From: Bactrocera neohumeralis
Lineage: Eukaryota > Arthropoda > Insecta > Diptera > Tephritidae
Assembly (NCBI RefSeq): GCF_024586455.1
Contig: NC_065920.1
Location: 49,768,724-49,832,723 of the forward strand
Length of the DNA stretch: 64,000 bases
Reading direction: 5' to 3'
The stretch's first letter is position 1. The number at the start of each line of letters is the position of its first letter. This document shows positions 21,870-32,849 of this stretch, one piece after another. Made by a program: the position numbers and the translations under genes. The notes beneath the pieces are model-generated. The model did no database searches. It was not told the origin of the DNA and saw only the letters and a program-made list of their open reading frames with translations.

Positions 21870-22900
21870 AGTGGTGATCACATCGCTAACATCTAATCGT
21901 CCATCATTGCAGCTGATCCCCATACGCTCGAGATTCCTTATGCCTGAGTACATCGGGCACTCCGCGTTTACATTAACTCAATCTTCAAACTGCTCTCCGC
22001 ACAAACAGGGTGTCTTTGATACACTCGAGTTGTTCCATAGGTCTTGCCACCTACACCTGACCTTATCATCTAGAAGTCTCCGCCGGGTATCCAATCATTC
22101 CGCAGCTATGACACACTCGAACCTCTTTTTAGCCTGCAAACAAACGCAACAGCATGCTGTGTCACCAAAATGTTAACTTGGAATGAACCAAAAAAAAACT
22201 GCATTACATCCATTGAAACGGTGTGACATAGAGACAAACATGCAAACATCATACAACGTTGCACAGAGAGGAGACCAAGACCGCTGATTCCTACCATGGC
22301 TCCATAAGTGCCACAGGCCACAAAAATTCGACGAAATATGTTACGAACAATATGGCTTCCGAAGACCCGAACACTCCTCAAAATACTTTGTACTTTGTCA
22401 GTGGTTGCTCCTTCACACCCACCAAATGTAGTGTGAAACCCATTCTGTTACTCATGGCTCTGCCCCAGGTATTTACATCTGTCCTTCAGAAGCATTGTCA
22501 CCGTTTTTTCCAACGATATGTCAAGTAGTGAGAAAGTCGTCAGCTTAGGCACAACATTTAAAGAGGAGCTCGAGTTGCCCAAGCAAAGAGTCCATTATGA
22601 AATTCCAAATATATGAACCGCGAATGGATCCTTGCGCGCAGCCATGAACATCGCCGATTGCCACATTCCCATTCATGCCGACTAGAGAGGCTTTTCTGTC
22701 CGAAAACTAGCCAAATAGTAATTTCCGGACAGCCAAGCTCCTCCAGTCGTTGTATCACTCGATCAAAGCTTAGGTAATCAAACGCACTCTTGAAGTCAAC
22801 AAATATGCCGAGGAAATATATGTTGGTATTCTCAATGGTATGTTTTAGTGTATGTTATTCACCAACATCGGTCAAGCGTTTTCCAACTATTCCTTTACGA
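21870..22900 (-). pseudogene. R1-clade LINE remnant (RT to C-terminal region)
   Basis: Minus-strand blocks in order: FVDFKSAFDYLSFDRVIQRL (first RT Asp box), LEELGCPEITIW, then RFIYLEFHNGL (equivalent to G-P-F-I-W-N-L-M-M-D). The RT active site reads A-stop-A-D-D-F, with TAA at 22547-22545 in place of the Tyr codon of YADD. It continues GTYGAMVGISG, LLSVQRCMMFACLSLCHTVS and MDVMQ (the C-R-T-V-S-T-E-A-M-Q region), then LKRGSSVSLRNDWIPGGD-like residues across a frameshift. The layout and the C-terminal CRTVSTEAMQ block point to the R1 clade. It is unrelated to the RTE and LOA copies and is inactivated by stops and frameshifts. The tail end is not defined. Confidence 0.8.
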
Positions 22901-23360
22901 CTTAGCCATTGTCGTCTCAGACACTTAAATTTATGCAGCATTTTTTTACGATTCTTATAAAGGGCTGCCTTGCGGCACCCAAGCATTGTTGCCATTTAAA
23001 TTTGAGTGCAAGTACGCATTTTTTGCAGGTGTACAAGTAAGTACTTAACAGAGTACTTACGACCACCGCCAACAAAACCGCCGCACCTCACTGCAGCGTG
23101 CTGCTGTGACGCAATTGGGTTAAGGTCAATTGCATTGTTGTTTGTGTGCCACTGATTTTCGCAGTCGCAATCCCTGCTGGCCGCCAACTCTAACTGCATT
23201 TCCGAGCGATTTTAATAATAGAGCCACTAGCGCCACCTGGCCTGGCAAGTTGCAACATTTTACTCTGCGCCGTCAAATATCAGTTGTTATGCGAGCGAAG
23301 TAGTGGTAGCGAGCATGCTGCCAGCTACAGTTGAAAAAATGCAAACAAAAAGAAAACAAA
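22901..23360. other. Noncoding host DNA with one CTCF-like motif
   Basis: Unique, moderately GC-rich sequence. On the minus strand it reads 'gccaggtggcgctagtgg' at about 23222-23239, close to the AGRTGGCGC core of Drosophila CTCF. No exon was seen. Confidence 0.4.
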
Positions 23361-23740
23361 GAAAAAATGTTAAAATTCGGCTGCACCGAAGCTATTATAT
23401 AATACCCTTCTCAGGTGCATTTTTTACAACATAAAATTACGGAAAGATTTTTCACTTGAGTGGGTTCGGTCAGTTTGAATGGCAGCTATATGCTACAATT
23501 GTGCGATATCGATGGTTCCCACAAATGAGCAGCTCATTGACTGGGAAAGGCCGTGTGCAGAATTTCAGGTCAATTTCTCATAAAGTTACGTACTATATAC
23601 AGACGGACATACGTACACAGAGACGGAGATAGCTAAATCGACTCAGCTCATCACGCTGATCGAAAATTCCTAGCAATTGTGCCTTTTTGGTGTTTAAGAT
23701 ATCATGGCAAACTCAATACGCCTTGTTCAGGGTATAAAAA
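23361..23740 (+). repeat. mini-me-like repeat, forward member of a tail-to-tail pair
   Basis: 5' end 'gaaaaaatgttaaaattcgg' with the hairpin ttcggctgcaccgaa, then 'aatacccttctcaggtgcat'. The middle matches the family from 'gtttgaatggcagctatatg' onward and includes 'acagacggacatacgta'. The 3' end is 'ccttgttcagggtataaaaa'. A block of about 170 bp present at 28.7 kb is missing after the 5' end. Confidence 0.82.
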
Positions 23741-23754
23741 GACCACAACAACAG

Positions 23755-24003
23755 CATCAGAAAAACTGAATGATCGGAATCAAGGGCTTGTATGGAAAAC
23801 TTTCGCATTTGACTTAGTATCTTCACGAAATTTGACATGGATTATGCTTAAGGTAATAATATAATCTCCGAAAAAATTGTTCAGATCGGATTACTATAGC
23901 ATATATCCATACAAACTGGACACTTATAGTTACTAAAAGAAATGCACCTGTGAAGGGTATATTAGCTTCGGTGCAGCCGAAGTTAACGTTTTTTCTTGTT
24001 TTT
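23755..24003 (-). repeat. mini-me-like repeat, reverse member, 5' half only
   Basis: The reverse complement begins 'aaaaaacgttaacttcggct', 'gcaccgaagctaatataccc' and 'ttcacaggtgcatttctttt'. It follows the 28.7-kb copy up to 'cttgattccgatcattcag' and then stops. With the preceding copy it forms a 640-bp structure whose two ends are about 60-bp inverted repeats, superficially like one MITE. Confidence 0.82.
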
Positions 24004-25391
24004 GTTTTCTTTCAGTTATTGTTGTTGTTCGTTGTTATTATGTTTTTGTTGTTGTCCGTGTTAGTTGCATTATTGTTGTTGCCAGCAACATTGCCCCTGA
24101 AGCGTGTAAGTCAGTAGGTCGGCTGCGCGAAATTGCAATATCTCTCATAAGCTCATGTTCCTCTACTTTTCGAGCACCTCTGCTCTTCTTCCCTGCGTCA
24201 CGCCGCTCTTAGTCACCACCAACTGCTATACGCCGTTAGCATTCCAAATCCGTAAAATTAATTTTTACAACTGCGCAACTCTCTGCAACCATTTGCTTTA
24301 CGGTTTTCCCTCTACCTTCGTCTCTTGCTCTCTCCCACTGCCGGTGTTGCTCTCGCGCATTGAGTGCAGGCATAAAAATGAAACCGTTACAAAGAAATTA
24401 AAAGTACGCGCTGCAAGCAAGAGAAAAGCAACTTTAAACAGGCGCCGCCACACTCTTATTCGCCCGCATAGCACACATACACATACAATAACATAGCATA
24501 GCACATAACGCCTCGCACACATAACAATGTATGTAAATGCTTGGTAGTGCGCAAGTAGTTTTTGTGGAAAGTGTAACATTTTGGTGGCGCCCACATTGTT
24601 CGGCAGTTTTCGTTGCACCCACAATCCCCGAAAACTATATAGTATGTGGTCTTTGAAGTTTGTTGCAAGTTCACAAGTAAAGTGCCGAAATAAATATTAC
24701 AACATAATCGACCTTCACGCTGAATAATGATGGAAAGCGTGCGGAAGGAAGACATGCAAATAAATAGTGCAAAAAATTGCATAAAGGCGTGAGTTGTGAG
24801 GAAAGTTTGCCAAACCGCAAATAACTGGGATTTTTTTCGGTTTGCTTTTGAAAGAAACTTGAAAAGAACCTTGCTAAAGTTTGCAGTTAAGGGTGGCTTT
24901 AAGTTTGACTTTTCAAGAAATTAAATTTTTGGTTTAAAATATGACCCAATTTGAGTAATAAATGAAATATTTTGCATGCGCTTCAATTCTTTTGATTCAG
25001 AGTCCTTCAGTGAATTCATACTAGAATATGTATCAGAAGATTCTACTTTTGTAGGTATTCACAAATAACAAATATTTTTAAACTTAGAAAACTTATTGCC
25101 ACCTGTTTTGGATTGTTCGTTTTTCGGCAATTGCATCTAAGTAGTTACTGAAGGTGGCAATTAACACTATATCTTTCTGTAACTATGATAATTCATTGAA
25201 AACGTACGAATTTTCAGATTTCTTTACAGTGTAAAGATCACAAGCGTATCGTCTTTAATCACTGTAATATTTAGTATTCAGAGGAAAGTTCCCTGAGCGT
25301 CATTTTTACATATGGCTCAAGGAGCTCACGACTTTCGATCTTAGACCAAGTATTCTCTAGGTGGCCAAAAAACATCAGTTCCAAGGCGAGC
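24004..25391. other. Unique noncoding host DNA
   Basis: (TTG)n-rich start (24010-24080), then mixed sequence with 'cacacatacacatacaataa' near 24470. Overlapping open frames on both strands at 24155-24780 have no domain content and share the same low-complexity tracts. The remainder is AT-rich. Confidence 0.5.
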
Positions 25392-25700
25392 TAAAATGAG
25401 AATGAAGGGCCCACCTACGATGTCAAAGTCGTGCTTGGCGACTTTAAATCCAGGGTGGACAAAGAAGATATCTTTGGCACAACGGTCGGTAAATTCAGCC
25501 TCCATAATAAAACATCCCCAAACGGGTTGAGACTGATCGACTTCGCCGGGGCTCGAAATATGGTTTTCTGTTGTACTAGATTCCAGCATAGGAAAATTCA
25601 TCAAGCTACCTGGCTATCTCCGGATCGAAAAGCCACCAATCAGGTCTATCATGTTGTGATAGACGAAAGACACATATCCATAGATAAAAATTATTCCTTT
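25392..25700 (+). pseudogene. RTE-type LINE, endonuclease-domain fragment
   Basis: Reads ENEGPTYDVKVVLGDF followed by KSRVDKEDIFGTTVGKFSLH, NKTSPNGLRLIDFAGARNMV, TRFQHRKIHQATWLSPDRKA and TNQVYHVVIDERH. This is the C-terminal half of an APE-type endonuclease: the G-D-F-N box (here G-D-F-K), T-W-x-S-P-D, and the I-D-H-V box mutated to V-Y-H-V. The final S-D-H-Y-L is replaced by unrelated DKNYSFSIFM. It fits the same 'CFDP2-like' RTE family as the RT fragments elsewhere, but no RT segment follows here. The frame stays open over about 95 codons, so this is a fairly young fragment. Confidence 0.88.
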
Positions 25701-25907
25701 AGTATCTTTATGTGATCATACTTACGCTCCAGACTCTGAACCCGCTCTCTACAATTTTTCGGAATAGTCTAGCTAATATGATCTTTAAAGAATAATCTAA
25801 TCCACAAGAATCTTATGAACCAAAATTTCATCTGAAAAACACTGCTTGAACACAACAAAATCAATCCATTTCTGAAGCGAATTTTTACTTGAAAGCAGAT
25901 CACTCAC
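25701..25907. other. No gene seen beside a candidate exon
   Basis: Noncoding DNA. On the minus strand this would be the intron downstream of the candidate exon, starting GTGAGTGATCTGC. The open frame runs on past the splice site to about 25797. Confidence 0.4.
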
Positions 25908-26000
25908 CTCTGAAGGAAGAGGGACAGGCCATACATCAATAATGACTCTGTGAGGACCTGTGGGTGCTTGGTTTGGAGATGCAACCACTTTCTTTTCAGA
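25908..26000 (-). CDS. Candidate 93-nt host exon
   Basis: The minus strand reads ...gttcag|TCTGAAAAGAAAGTGG ... CCTTCAGAG|GTGAGTG: an AG acceptor and a near-consensus donor around exactly 31 codons. The peptide is SEKKVVASPNQAPTGPHRVI followed by IDVWPVPLPSE. It is Pro/Val-rich with no stops and more codon-like than its surroundings. It begins and ends in phase 0. The pyrimidine tract before the acceptor is weak ('attatttgatgccatgttcag'). It matches no transposon family I know. Compatible phases with 51902-51969 upstream and 8501-8530 downstream suggest, but do not show, one long-intron gene. I do not recognise the protein. Confidence 0.35.
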
Positions 26001-26921
26001 CTGAACATGGCATCAAATAATTAATGTCATTTTTGTCTGTGGATAATGATTTTGCTGGTAATTTGGTATTTACCTCAAGAGATGCTTATAAAATCAACTG
26101 TACCACTTCACTTCGAATAACATAGGAAGGATGGTTTCTATGAAAACGGAGTTATGAAATGACTTTCAAATTAGTAAGAAGATATCGAGCAAAATTATGC
26201 ATATTTAACCTTAAGTGCATCAGGTTAATGCAAGGGCACTATGGGTCTGACTTAGTGGATATCTCTTGTACAGAGTCTGTGTTAAAAACTAGTTAAGAAA
26301 CATGTTACATTGATCATAGACACTGTCAATATGTAGGTTTAAATCACGATACCTCTTTGTGATTCTTTTTGATAAAGAGACTTAGTAACTTTTGAATTCA
26401 TCGACGAGACTACGCCAAATATATTTATGACTATAATCAAATCTCAGTTATCCAGCGTTAGGAGTAAACCGGGAACGACGTTGTCCGACGTTGCACTTCA
26501 AATAAGTGTGTTCGTATAATACGAAAAATCGGAAGATGCGGATAACTTGTTTCAAAACCTTTTGGCTATATTACCAAAAATCATTCGATCACTTTCAAAA
26601 GCTAAAACCAAAATAATGCTACATCGCAAAGAAAGTAAAGGGTCTAAGCAAAGGCTTGAAAGAATTAAAAGAAATTTAGTAGAAATGAAGCTGACTAAAT
26701 TGGCGACCTCGCTGACGCAATGGCAAGTTATCTGTTGCCATCAAGTTGATAAATGGCTAACATACATACGAATAAGTGGAAAAATGAATATATTGCTCAT
26801 TCTTAGCGTTTTGGATTAGTACATACAAATATCAAGCGACATGAGACATGCGAAAGTTGGGCAATAAGACATGAAACTATAGATAAAAAAGTCACTTTAA
26901 AAATTCAACATACAACGTGCG
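26001..26921. other. No gene seen
   Basis: AT-rich DNA with a Lys-rich 90-codon frame at 26547-26819 that has no recognisable motif. Probably noncoding. Confidence 0.5.
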
Positions 26922-27820
26922 TTCCAAAGTAAACAGGTCTTTTTGAATATCCTCTTTTGTCGACTGGTGTGTTAGAATCTGCTATCTTTATCGATTATCC
27001 AGTGAGAGTTTCATGATCTTTCATTGATTGGAAGTGAAGTTATTGCATTTTAAGTGTCAGTATGTTTGTGTTATCGGTGCGAAAATGAGCTTCGAACAAA
27101 GAGCCAACATTAAATTTTGTTTTAAAATTGGTAAAACTTTTACCGAAACGTTTCAATTGATGAAACAAGTTTATGGCGATGATTGCCTATCCCGTAGCAG
27201 AGTGCACGAGTGGTTTCAACGTTTTCAAAGTGGTCGTGAGGACATAAATGACGATCAACATGTGGGCCAATCAAAATCCGTGATCACCGGAAATTCCATC
27301 GAAACTGTGCGTGAATTCATTAAAAATCAGCCGAAATTATCATTGAAATTCATGGAAATGGAATTGAACATCTCCAAAACATCAATTTATCGCATTTTGA
27401 CCGAACATTTGGGCTTACGAAAGATGTGTGACCGCAAAATTGACTGAAGACCAAAAATTGCTCAGAATCCAACATTCGATCGACGCTTGTCACCGATTAT
27501 TTGACCAAAAATCACATTTTAACCATTAACCACTCCCCGTATTCACCTGATATGGCACCGTGCGACTTCCTCCTTTTCCAAAAAATACATTTGCCCATGA
27601 AAGGAAAGCGTTACGTAGACGTAGAGGTCATTCAAAAAGTTTGCACTGACATACTGGTGGCCATACCGGCCAACGAGCTAAAACACTTGTTCGACATGCT
27701 TTTGGACCGTGTAAAAAGTTGTAATGAAGCAAAAAGAGACTATTTTGAATAAAATAAATTGATTTTGCCGAAAAAAACTCATTTGTTCTGCTTTTTTTTT
27801 AAGTCCTGTTTACTTTGGAA
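26922..27820 (+). mobile_element. Mariner element with both ends, central deletion
   Basis: 20-bp inverted ends ttccaaagtaaacaggtctt (26922-26941) and its complement (27801-27820) differ at one base. A transposase ORF starts at 27085: MSFEQRANIKFCFKIGKTFT, then SRSRVHEWFQRFQSGREDIN (helix-turn-helix region), GNSIETVREFI and MELNISKTSIYRILTEHLGL (second HTH). It breaks at 27447. A different frame (27501-27752) gives NHSPYSPDMAPCDFLLFQKI with the last catalytic Asp, MKGKRYVDVEVIQ and SCNEAKRDYFE, the normal C-terminus. The central part with the first two catalytic Asp residues is deleted, so the copy is non-autonomous. A full element would be about 1.3 kb. Target TA flanks were not clearly seen. 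Confidence 0.9.
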
Positions 27821-27899
27821 GGCTCCTTTGGAAATTCTTTTTTCAATAACTTTTTTTCACAGATGACGCTTGAGTCGTATCAAATTGCCATGCATTTTT
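27821..27899. other. Short spacer between two mariners
   Basis: Poly-T-rich noncoding DNA. The left end of the following rosa-like element is probably here but was not pinned down. Confidence 0.4.
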
Positions 27900-28662
27900 T
27901 TTTAAATCGTGTAAATTTATGACGAAAACTCACGTTCTGTAAAGAATGTATTTCGTGCGCTTCGCTCAACGTATAGTCAACATAATCGACCTACTGAGCG
28001 TGCTATTCGCAACACCATCATCCATCTTGAGATTTACTTGTAATATCCATTATTGAATATTATTCGACAGAATAGACCACGTCCTGCGCGCAGTGAAGAA
28101 GATATAGCAGTCGTGCGTAGCCGCCTGACGTGTGGAACGACTTGGCGACGTCAGGATCTTAATTCACAAAATACAGCTTGGGTAAAAACTGAAGCCGCTC
28201 GACCATCCCCAGTGATATCGCTTCGCTCTATGGGCTGTTGAAAAGATTGAAGAAGACCCGACTTTTTCGGGACAAATTTTGTTCAGCGACGAGGCCCATT
28301 TATGGCTCAATGGTTATATAAACAAGCAAAAGTGTCCCATTCGGGACGAAGAGCAACCTGAAGAGTTTCAAGAGCTGTCATTTTATCCAGAAAAAACAAA
28401 AACAGTTCGGTGTGATTTGTGGGCCGGAGGAATCATCGGTCGGTATATCTTCAAAATTGATTGAGAACCGATTTTTTTATGCCTGATATTGCAGCTCAGC
28501 TCGTGATAGCCGCGGCCAGCATTTGAAAGAGATAAACTTCAAGAAATAAAAGCCAGAAAATGTTCTTTCGAATTACAATAAACATTCCCATTAAATTTTA
28601 AGTTTCTATGTTTTTTCTTAAAAAAAGAGTAGGGAACCTCAAAATGAAACACCCTTTATAAT
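27900..28662 (+). mobile_element. Rosa-like (DD41D) mariner, C-terminal half deleted
   Basis: The plus strand shows a degraded N-terminus (ENSRSVKNVF-like frames near 27930, then RNTIIHLE-like), RPARSEEDIAVVRSRL, and a clear QILFSDEAHLWLNGYINKQK with the first catalytic Asp in S-D-E-A-H. It continues EEQPEEFQELSFYPEKTKTV and WAGGIIGRYIFKID. After the stop a short remnant (ARKCSFELQ) leads straight to the terminal repeat 'gaaacaccctttata'. The second and third catalytic residues are absent. The family ends are the complement of those at 7702, 14556 and 57103. Confidence 0.82.
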
Positions 28663-28675
28663 TCGACATGAGACA

Positions 28676-29217
28676 AAAAACAAGAAAAAACGTTAACTTC
28701 GGCTGCACCGAAGCTAATATACCCTTCACAGGTGCATTTCTTTTAGTAACTATGTGTTCAGTTTGTACGGAAGCTATATGCTATAGTAATCCGATCTGAA
28801 CAATTTCTTCGGAGATTACATTGTTGCCTTACAAAATAACATATACCAAATTTCGTTAATATATCTTGTCAAATGTGAAAGTTTTCCATACAAGCATTTG
28901 ATTCCGATCGTTCAGTTTGTATGGCAGCTATATGCTATAGTGGTCCGATATCGGCCGTTCCGACAAATGAGCAGCTTCTTGAAAAGAAAATGATGTTTGC
29001 AAAATTTCAAAACGATATCTTAAAAACTGAAGGACTAGTTCGTATATATATAGACAGACGGACGGACAGACGGACAGACAGACAGACGGACATGGCTAAA
29101 TCGACTCAGCTCAACATACTGATCATTTATATATACCCTTTATAGGGTCTCTGACGATTCCTTCTGGGTGTTACAAACTTCGTGACAAACTTAATATACC
29201 CTGTTCAGGGTATAAAA
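28676..29217 (+). repeat. Full-length mini-me-like repeat (reference copy)
   Basis: 5' end 'acaagaaaaaacgttaactt' with the hairpin cttcggctgcaccgaag (28698-28714), then 'atatacccttcacagg'. Two internal related blocks each contain 'gtatggcagctatatgctat' or a close variant. A (GACR)n run lies at about 29054-29092 (gacggacagacggacagaca and on), then 'aaatcgactcagctcaacat'. The 3' end is the hairpin taccctgttcagggta (29196-29211). The (GACR)n core, equal to (GTCY)n on the other strand, nearby (TA)n, end hairpins and lack of an ORF are the described traits of dipteran mini-me elements. The class is inference; the repeat family is directly visible. Confidence 0.88.
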
Positions 29218-31195
29218 ATTATCTATCGTTTCAACTCATTTTTAAGAAAACAATATATACTTATTTAAAACATCACCGTTTTGTAGGACTAAAAAATCTC
29301 AAGGGCATTGGGTTGCCTCTCCGAACATTTCAGTTATTTTCACCTACAAACACAAATAATGTATAGGTACAAAAAATATACCACATAACCGTTGATATTT
29401 GTTTGTAGGCATGTGGAGATACATATTATATATGAAAGCTTATTCCATTCGCTTTAATTTCATAAACTGAACCCCTTTATGCCTTTCCGGGAATAATAAA
29501 TGCCATAAAATTGTGTAAAATATTACCTATTGAAAACGAATTAATTTGCTGACATAAAAAATGCGTAAAAATTGTAGCAATATAAAAGACTACATAACGC
29601 ACAATATTAAAAATCAACAATAGCAACAACAAGGAAGCAATAATAAGGCAATGTTTTGAATGTAGGAATGTCAATAAAAAAATGTGCCAAAAAGAAAGAA
29701 AGTGGAAGATTATTTTTCACGCATTACAAAGTAAACGCTGGCATGTAAAACAGCGTGGCGAACACAAAGGAGCGACAGAGCGACTTGCCGTTAAAGGCGA
29801 AAGGCGAACAAACAAATAATGGAGTTTTGTGGGGCCGCAGGTGTGTTGAAGGAGGTAAGTAGCGCGCCGGTTCAAAGAGTTGAGGGCTTTGATGAATGTT
29901 TGAAAGTACATATGTGTGTGTAAACCAATATTTATTTGTATGCATGTATTTGTATGCGTTTGAGCATGGGTGTGCGCGTATTTGATTGCTTCCAATTGTA
30001 TGTATGTATTGTATTATAGCTGTGTGATTGTAAAGCGGCAGGCGGCTTATAAATGAAAGCCGCGCGTGAAAATTAATCAAATGCGCACACACATGCATAT
30101 ATCAACACAAACATGCCTTAAACACACACATATACGGTTTTATTTATACGTTTCAAATAATATTTATGTATGTGGATCTACAAAGATTTGTCAGCAACTT
30201 GTTTTCAGATCTAACATACATACATACAACCATACAAAGCATGCATTTGTGGCGCGCAAACAAAAAAAACGGGAAAACCAAAAAAAAATGTGCAAAATAC
30301 CAAAAACATCACAAAGCCACCGTGCTGTTTGCGGTAAAAGCGGCGCTTATGTGGGGGAAAATAGCGCCCAATTGTCACCACTATAAATGGCACATCATAA
30401 ATCATGTCGACACGCGCACACACAAGCGCAGCCAGTTCACACGGCATGAGAGTTTGTGTGTGTGGGTTGGCAAAGCACACCTGAGCATTGTGAGCACATC
30501 AAATGTGCGGCTAATACTCTTCACATGTTTGTATACCTGTGTGTACACACATATTTGCCTGTGTATGTATGTGTGGGCGCGCTCTAAATTGATCTGCTTG
30601 GCAGTGCAAATGTGTGTTTGTGTTTGTTTTTGGCGTTGTTTGTCGTAAAAAATTAACTGCTCCAAATAAATAAGTGCGTTTATGTCTGTGTATTAGTGCT
30701 GTCTGCGCGTATTCATCATCTTTTATTGATGACCTGAGAACGGCTAACTAAATAAGAAGGAAGATATATGCCGTAGGATATAAATAATAATAATAAAATA
30801 TGAGCGGTGTGTTTGAAAAACAAAAAAAAAAAACCAGTGAGGTTGGAATAATTTCGAATATAACGATAAATGTTGTACTCTTGAAATTTGAGGGCAGGAC
30901 ACTATTGCAGGTGTTGACCAAGCCGTGTATTGCAAAATATTGAGTAAAAATTCAATGTTTATTCTTCGTCGATATTGTAAAAGAATATTTTTTTTGTTGT
31001 CTTATTAACTTATATTACAGATCATAAGCTTATTTACTTACTTGGTTCCACTGCTAGATATTGTTTCGTCTAAAGTTTGACATTTTATAACGTTATATTT
31101 CATTTGTGTACAATGCTTGAAAATTGTCTTGCTCTTTCCGAAAAATCATCTTACCATATGAGGCTCATTTCTGGGTTAGCGACTATTTCCAACAA
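29218..31195. other. Unique noncoding host DNA, CA/TG-rich
   Basis: Long unique stretch with alternating purine-pyrimidine tracts (tatgtgtgtg, cacacacatg) between 29890 and 30660. Overlapping His/Thr- or Cys/Val-rich frames on both strands come from these tracts. No exon, RNA gene or repeat shared elsewhere was recognised. Confidence 0.5.
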
Positions 31196-32465
31196 TCTAC
31201 TCTGTGCCTAATCCACAAAAAGGATGACCCACTATTTGCGCCAACTACCGTGGAATAAGCCCCCTAAACATCGCATATAAAGCTCTATCAAGCGTGCATT
31301 GTATTTAGATTAAAGCCCACCGTCAACAAACTGATTGGACTCTATCAGTGTGGTTTTAGGCCTGGCAAATCAGTAACTGACCACCATGCGCCAAATCTTG
31401 AAAAAGACCTGTGAAAAGAAGATCGACACACACCACCTCTTCGTCGATTTCAAAGATAATGTTTTGGTATCCCTGCATAACCAATACGGCTGTGTAAACT
31501 AACGCTGAACAAAAAGCTCCGTCAGAATAGGTAAAGACCTCTCCGAACAGTGCAAAACCAAACGAGGTTTCAGACAAGGCGACTCCCTATCGTACAAATT
31601 CTTCAATCCATTGCTGCAAGAAATAATTCGAGCTGCAGAACTTAATCGAGCAGGTACAATCTTCTATAGGAGTATACAGCTGCTGGCGTATGCCGATGAT
31701 ATTGACATCATTGGCCTCAAGACCCGCATCGTTAGTTTGGCTTTCTCCAGACTGGACAAGGAAGCGCAGCAAATGGGTCTGGTAGTGAACGAGGGCAAAA
31801 CGAAATATCTCCTGTCATCACTCCTTGGCTTGGCTCCCACGTCACTGTTGACAGTCATAACTTCGAAGTCGTGGATAGTTTCGTCTGTTGTGGAACCAGT
31901 ATTAACAGCAATAACAATGTCAGCCTCGAGATCTATGGCAGAATAACTCTTTCCAACAGGTGCTACTTTGTACTGAGTAGGCAGTTGAGAATAAAAGTCC
32001 TCTCTCGACGAACAAAGCCCGAATTCTATAAGTCACTCTTATTCCCGTCCTGCTATATGGTGCAGAGGCATGGACGATGACAACAACTGATGAGTCGACG
32101 TTGCGAGTTTTCGAGAGAAAGGTTCTGCAAAAGATTTATGGTCCTTTGCGTATTGACCACGGCGAGCTGTATGAGATATACGACGACATTAACATATTTC
32201 AGCGAATTAAGAAACGGCTGGCTAGGTCATCTCGTCCGAATGGATGAAAACGCTCCAGCTTCTAGAGTGTTCGACGCAGTACCCGCCGGGGAAAGCACAG
32301 GAAGAGGAAGACCTCCACTGCGTTGGAGAGATTAGGTGGAGAAGGACCTAGCTGCACTTTTCATCTCGAAATGGCGCCAAATTGCTAAAATAGTAAACAA
32401 TCGGCGTGCTGCTGTTAACTCGGCTATAACCGCGTGAGCGGTGTCCACGTCATTAAAGAAGAAAG
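31196..32465 (+). pseudogene. RTE-type LINE, RT domain to 3' end, degraded
   Basis: Plus-strand blocks in order: LCLIHKKDDP, NIAYKALSSV, LYQCGFRPGKSVTD, THHLFVDFKDN (first RT Asp, F-V-D-F-K), DKATPYRTN-like frames, IIRAAELNRAGTIFYRSIQL, AYADDIDIIG with an intact YADD box (31689-31700), SLAFSRLDKEAQQMGLVVNE, ILSRRTKPEFYKS, MTTTDESTLRVFERKV-like, RLGHLVRMDENAPASRVFDA, GRGRPPLRWRD and the C-terminal RRAAVNSAITA. There are at least six frameshifts or stops. A 3' tail 'cacgtcattaaagaagaaag' follows. 5'-truncated, as usual for LINEs. The 3' hairpin of a mini-me repeat follows directly at 32476. Confidence 0.9.
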
Positions 32466-32475
32466 GATATTAAAC

Positions 32476-32532
32476 ACAGTGTTAGGAACTTTGTGATAAA
32501 CTTAATACTCGTATACCCTGTTCAGGGTATAA
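32476..32532 (+). repeat. mini-me-like repeat, 3' end only
   Basis: 'gttaggaactttgtgataaa' and 'cttaatactcgtataccctg' followed by 'ttcagggtataat': the terminal hairpin of the family, with no 5' part recognised before the RTE copy. Confidence 0.72.
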
Positions 32533-32849
32533 TGAACAGTAGTAGGACTATGAGAAGAAAATATCACACAAGCTTTTTCGTAAACTTTACGCGTCTAATT
32601 TATATATAATTAGAGGACTGGTCCACGCTTTACTGTGTCTGATACATAGATAATACTACTACTATCATCTATTTGACTTCTATTAGTTAGTTTATAACTA
32701 TTAGTTAATGAAATATAGAATTTTTGTGAAGCAACTTTTGTTAAAAAAAAAGAGATTTGCTAAGTTGGAAAGAGGCGAAATGAACCCCGAGAACAATGAT
32801 ACCCTAAAGAGGCGAAAGCTTTGTGCAAGCTCTGTGCAATGTGGTTACC
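32533..32849. other. No gene seen
   Basis: AT-rich noncoding DNA. Nothing was recognised. Confidence 0.5.

Noticed and set aside
29717..30665. Overlapping His/Thr-rich and Cys/Val-rich frames on both strands up to 160 codons
   Set aside because: They coincide with CA/TG alternating tracts, which lack stops in several frames. No domain was seen.
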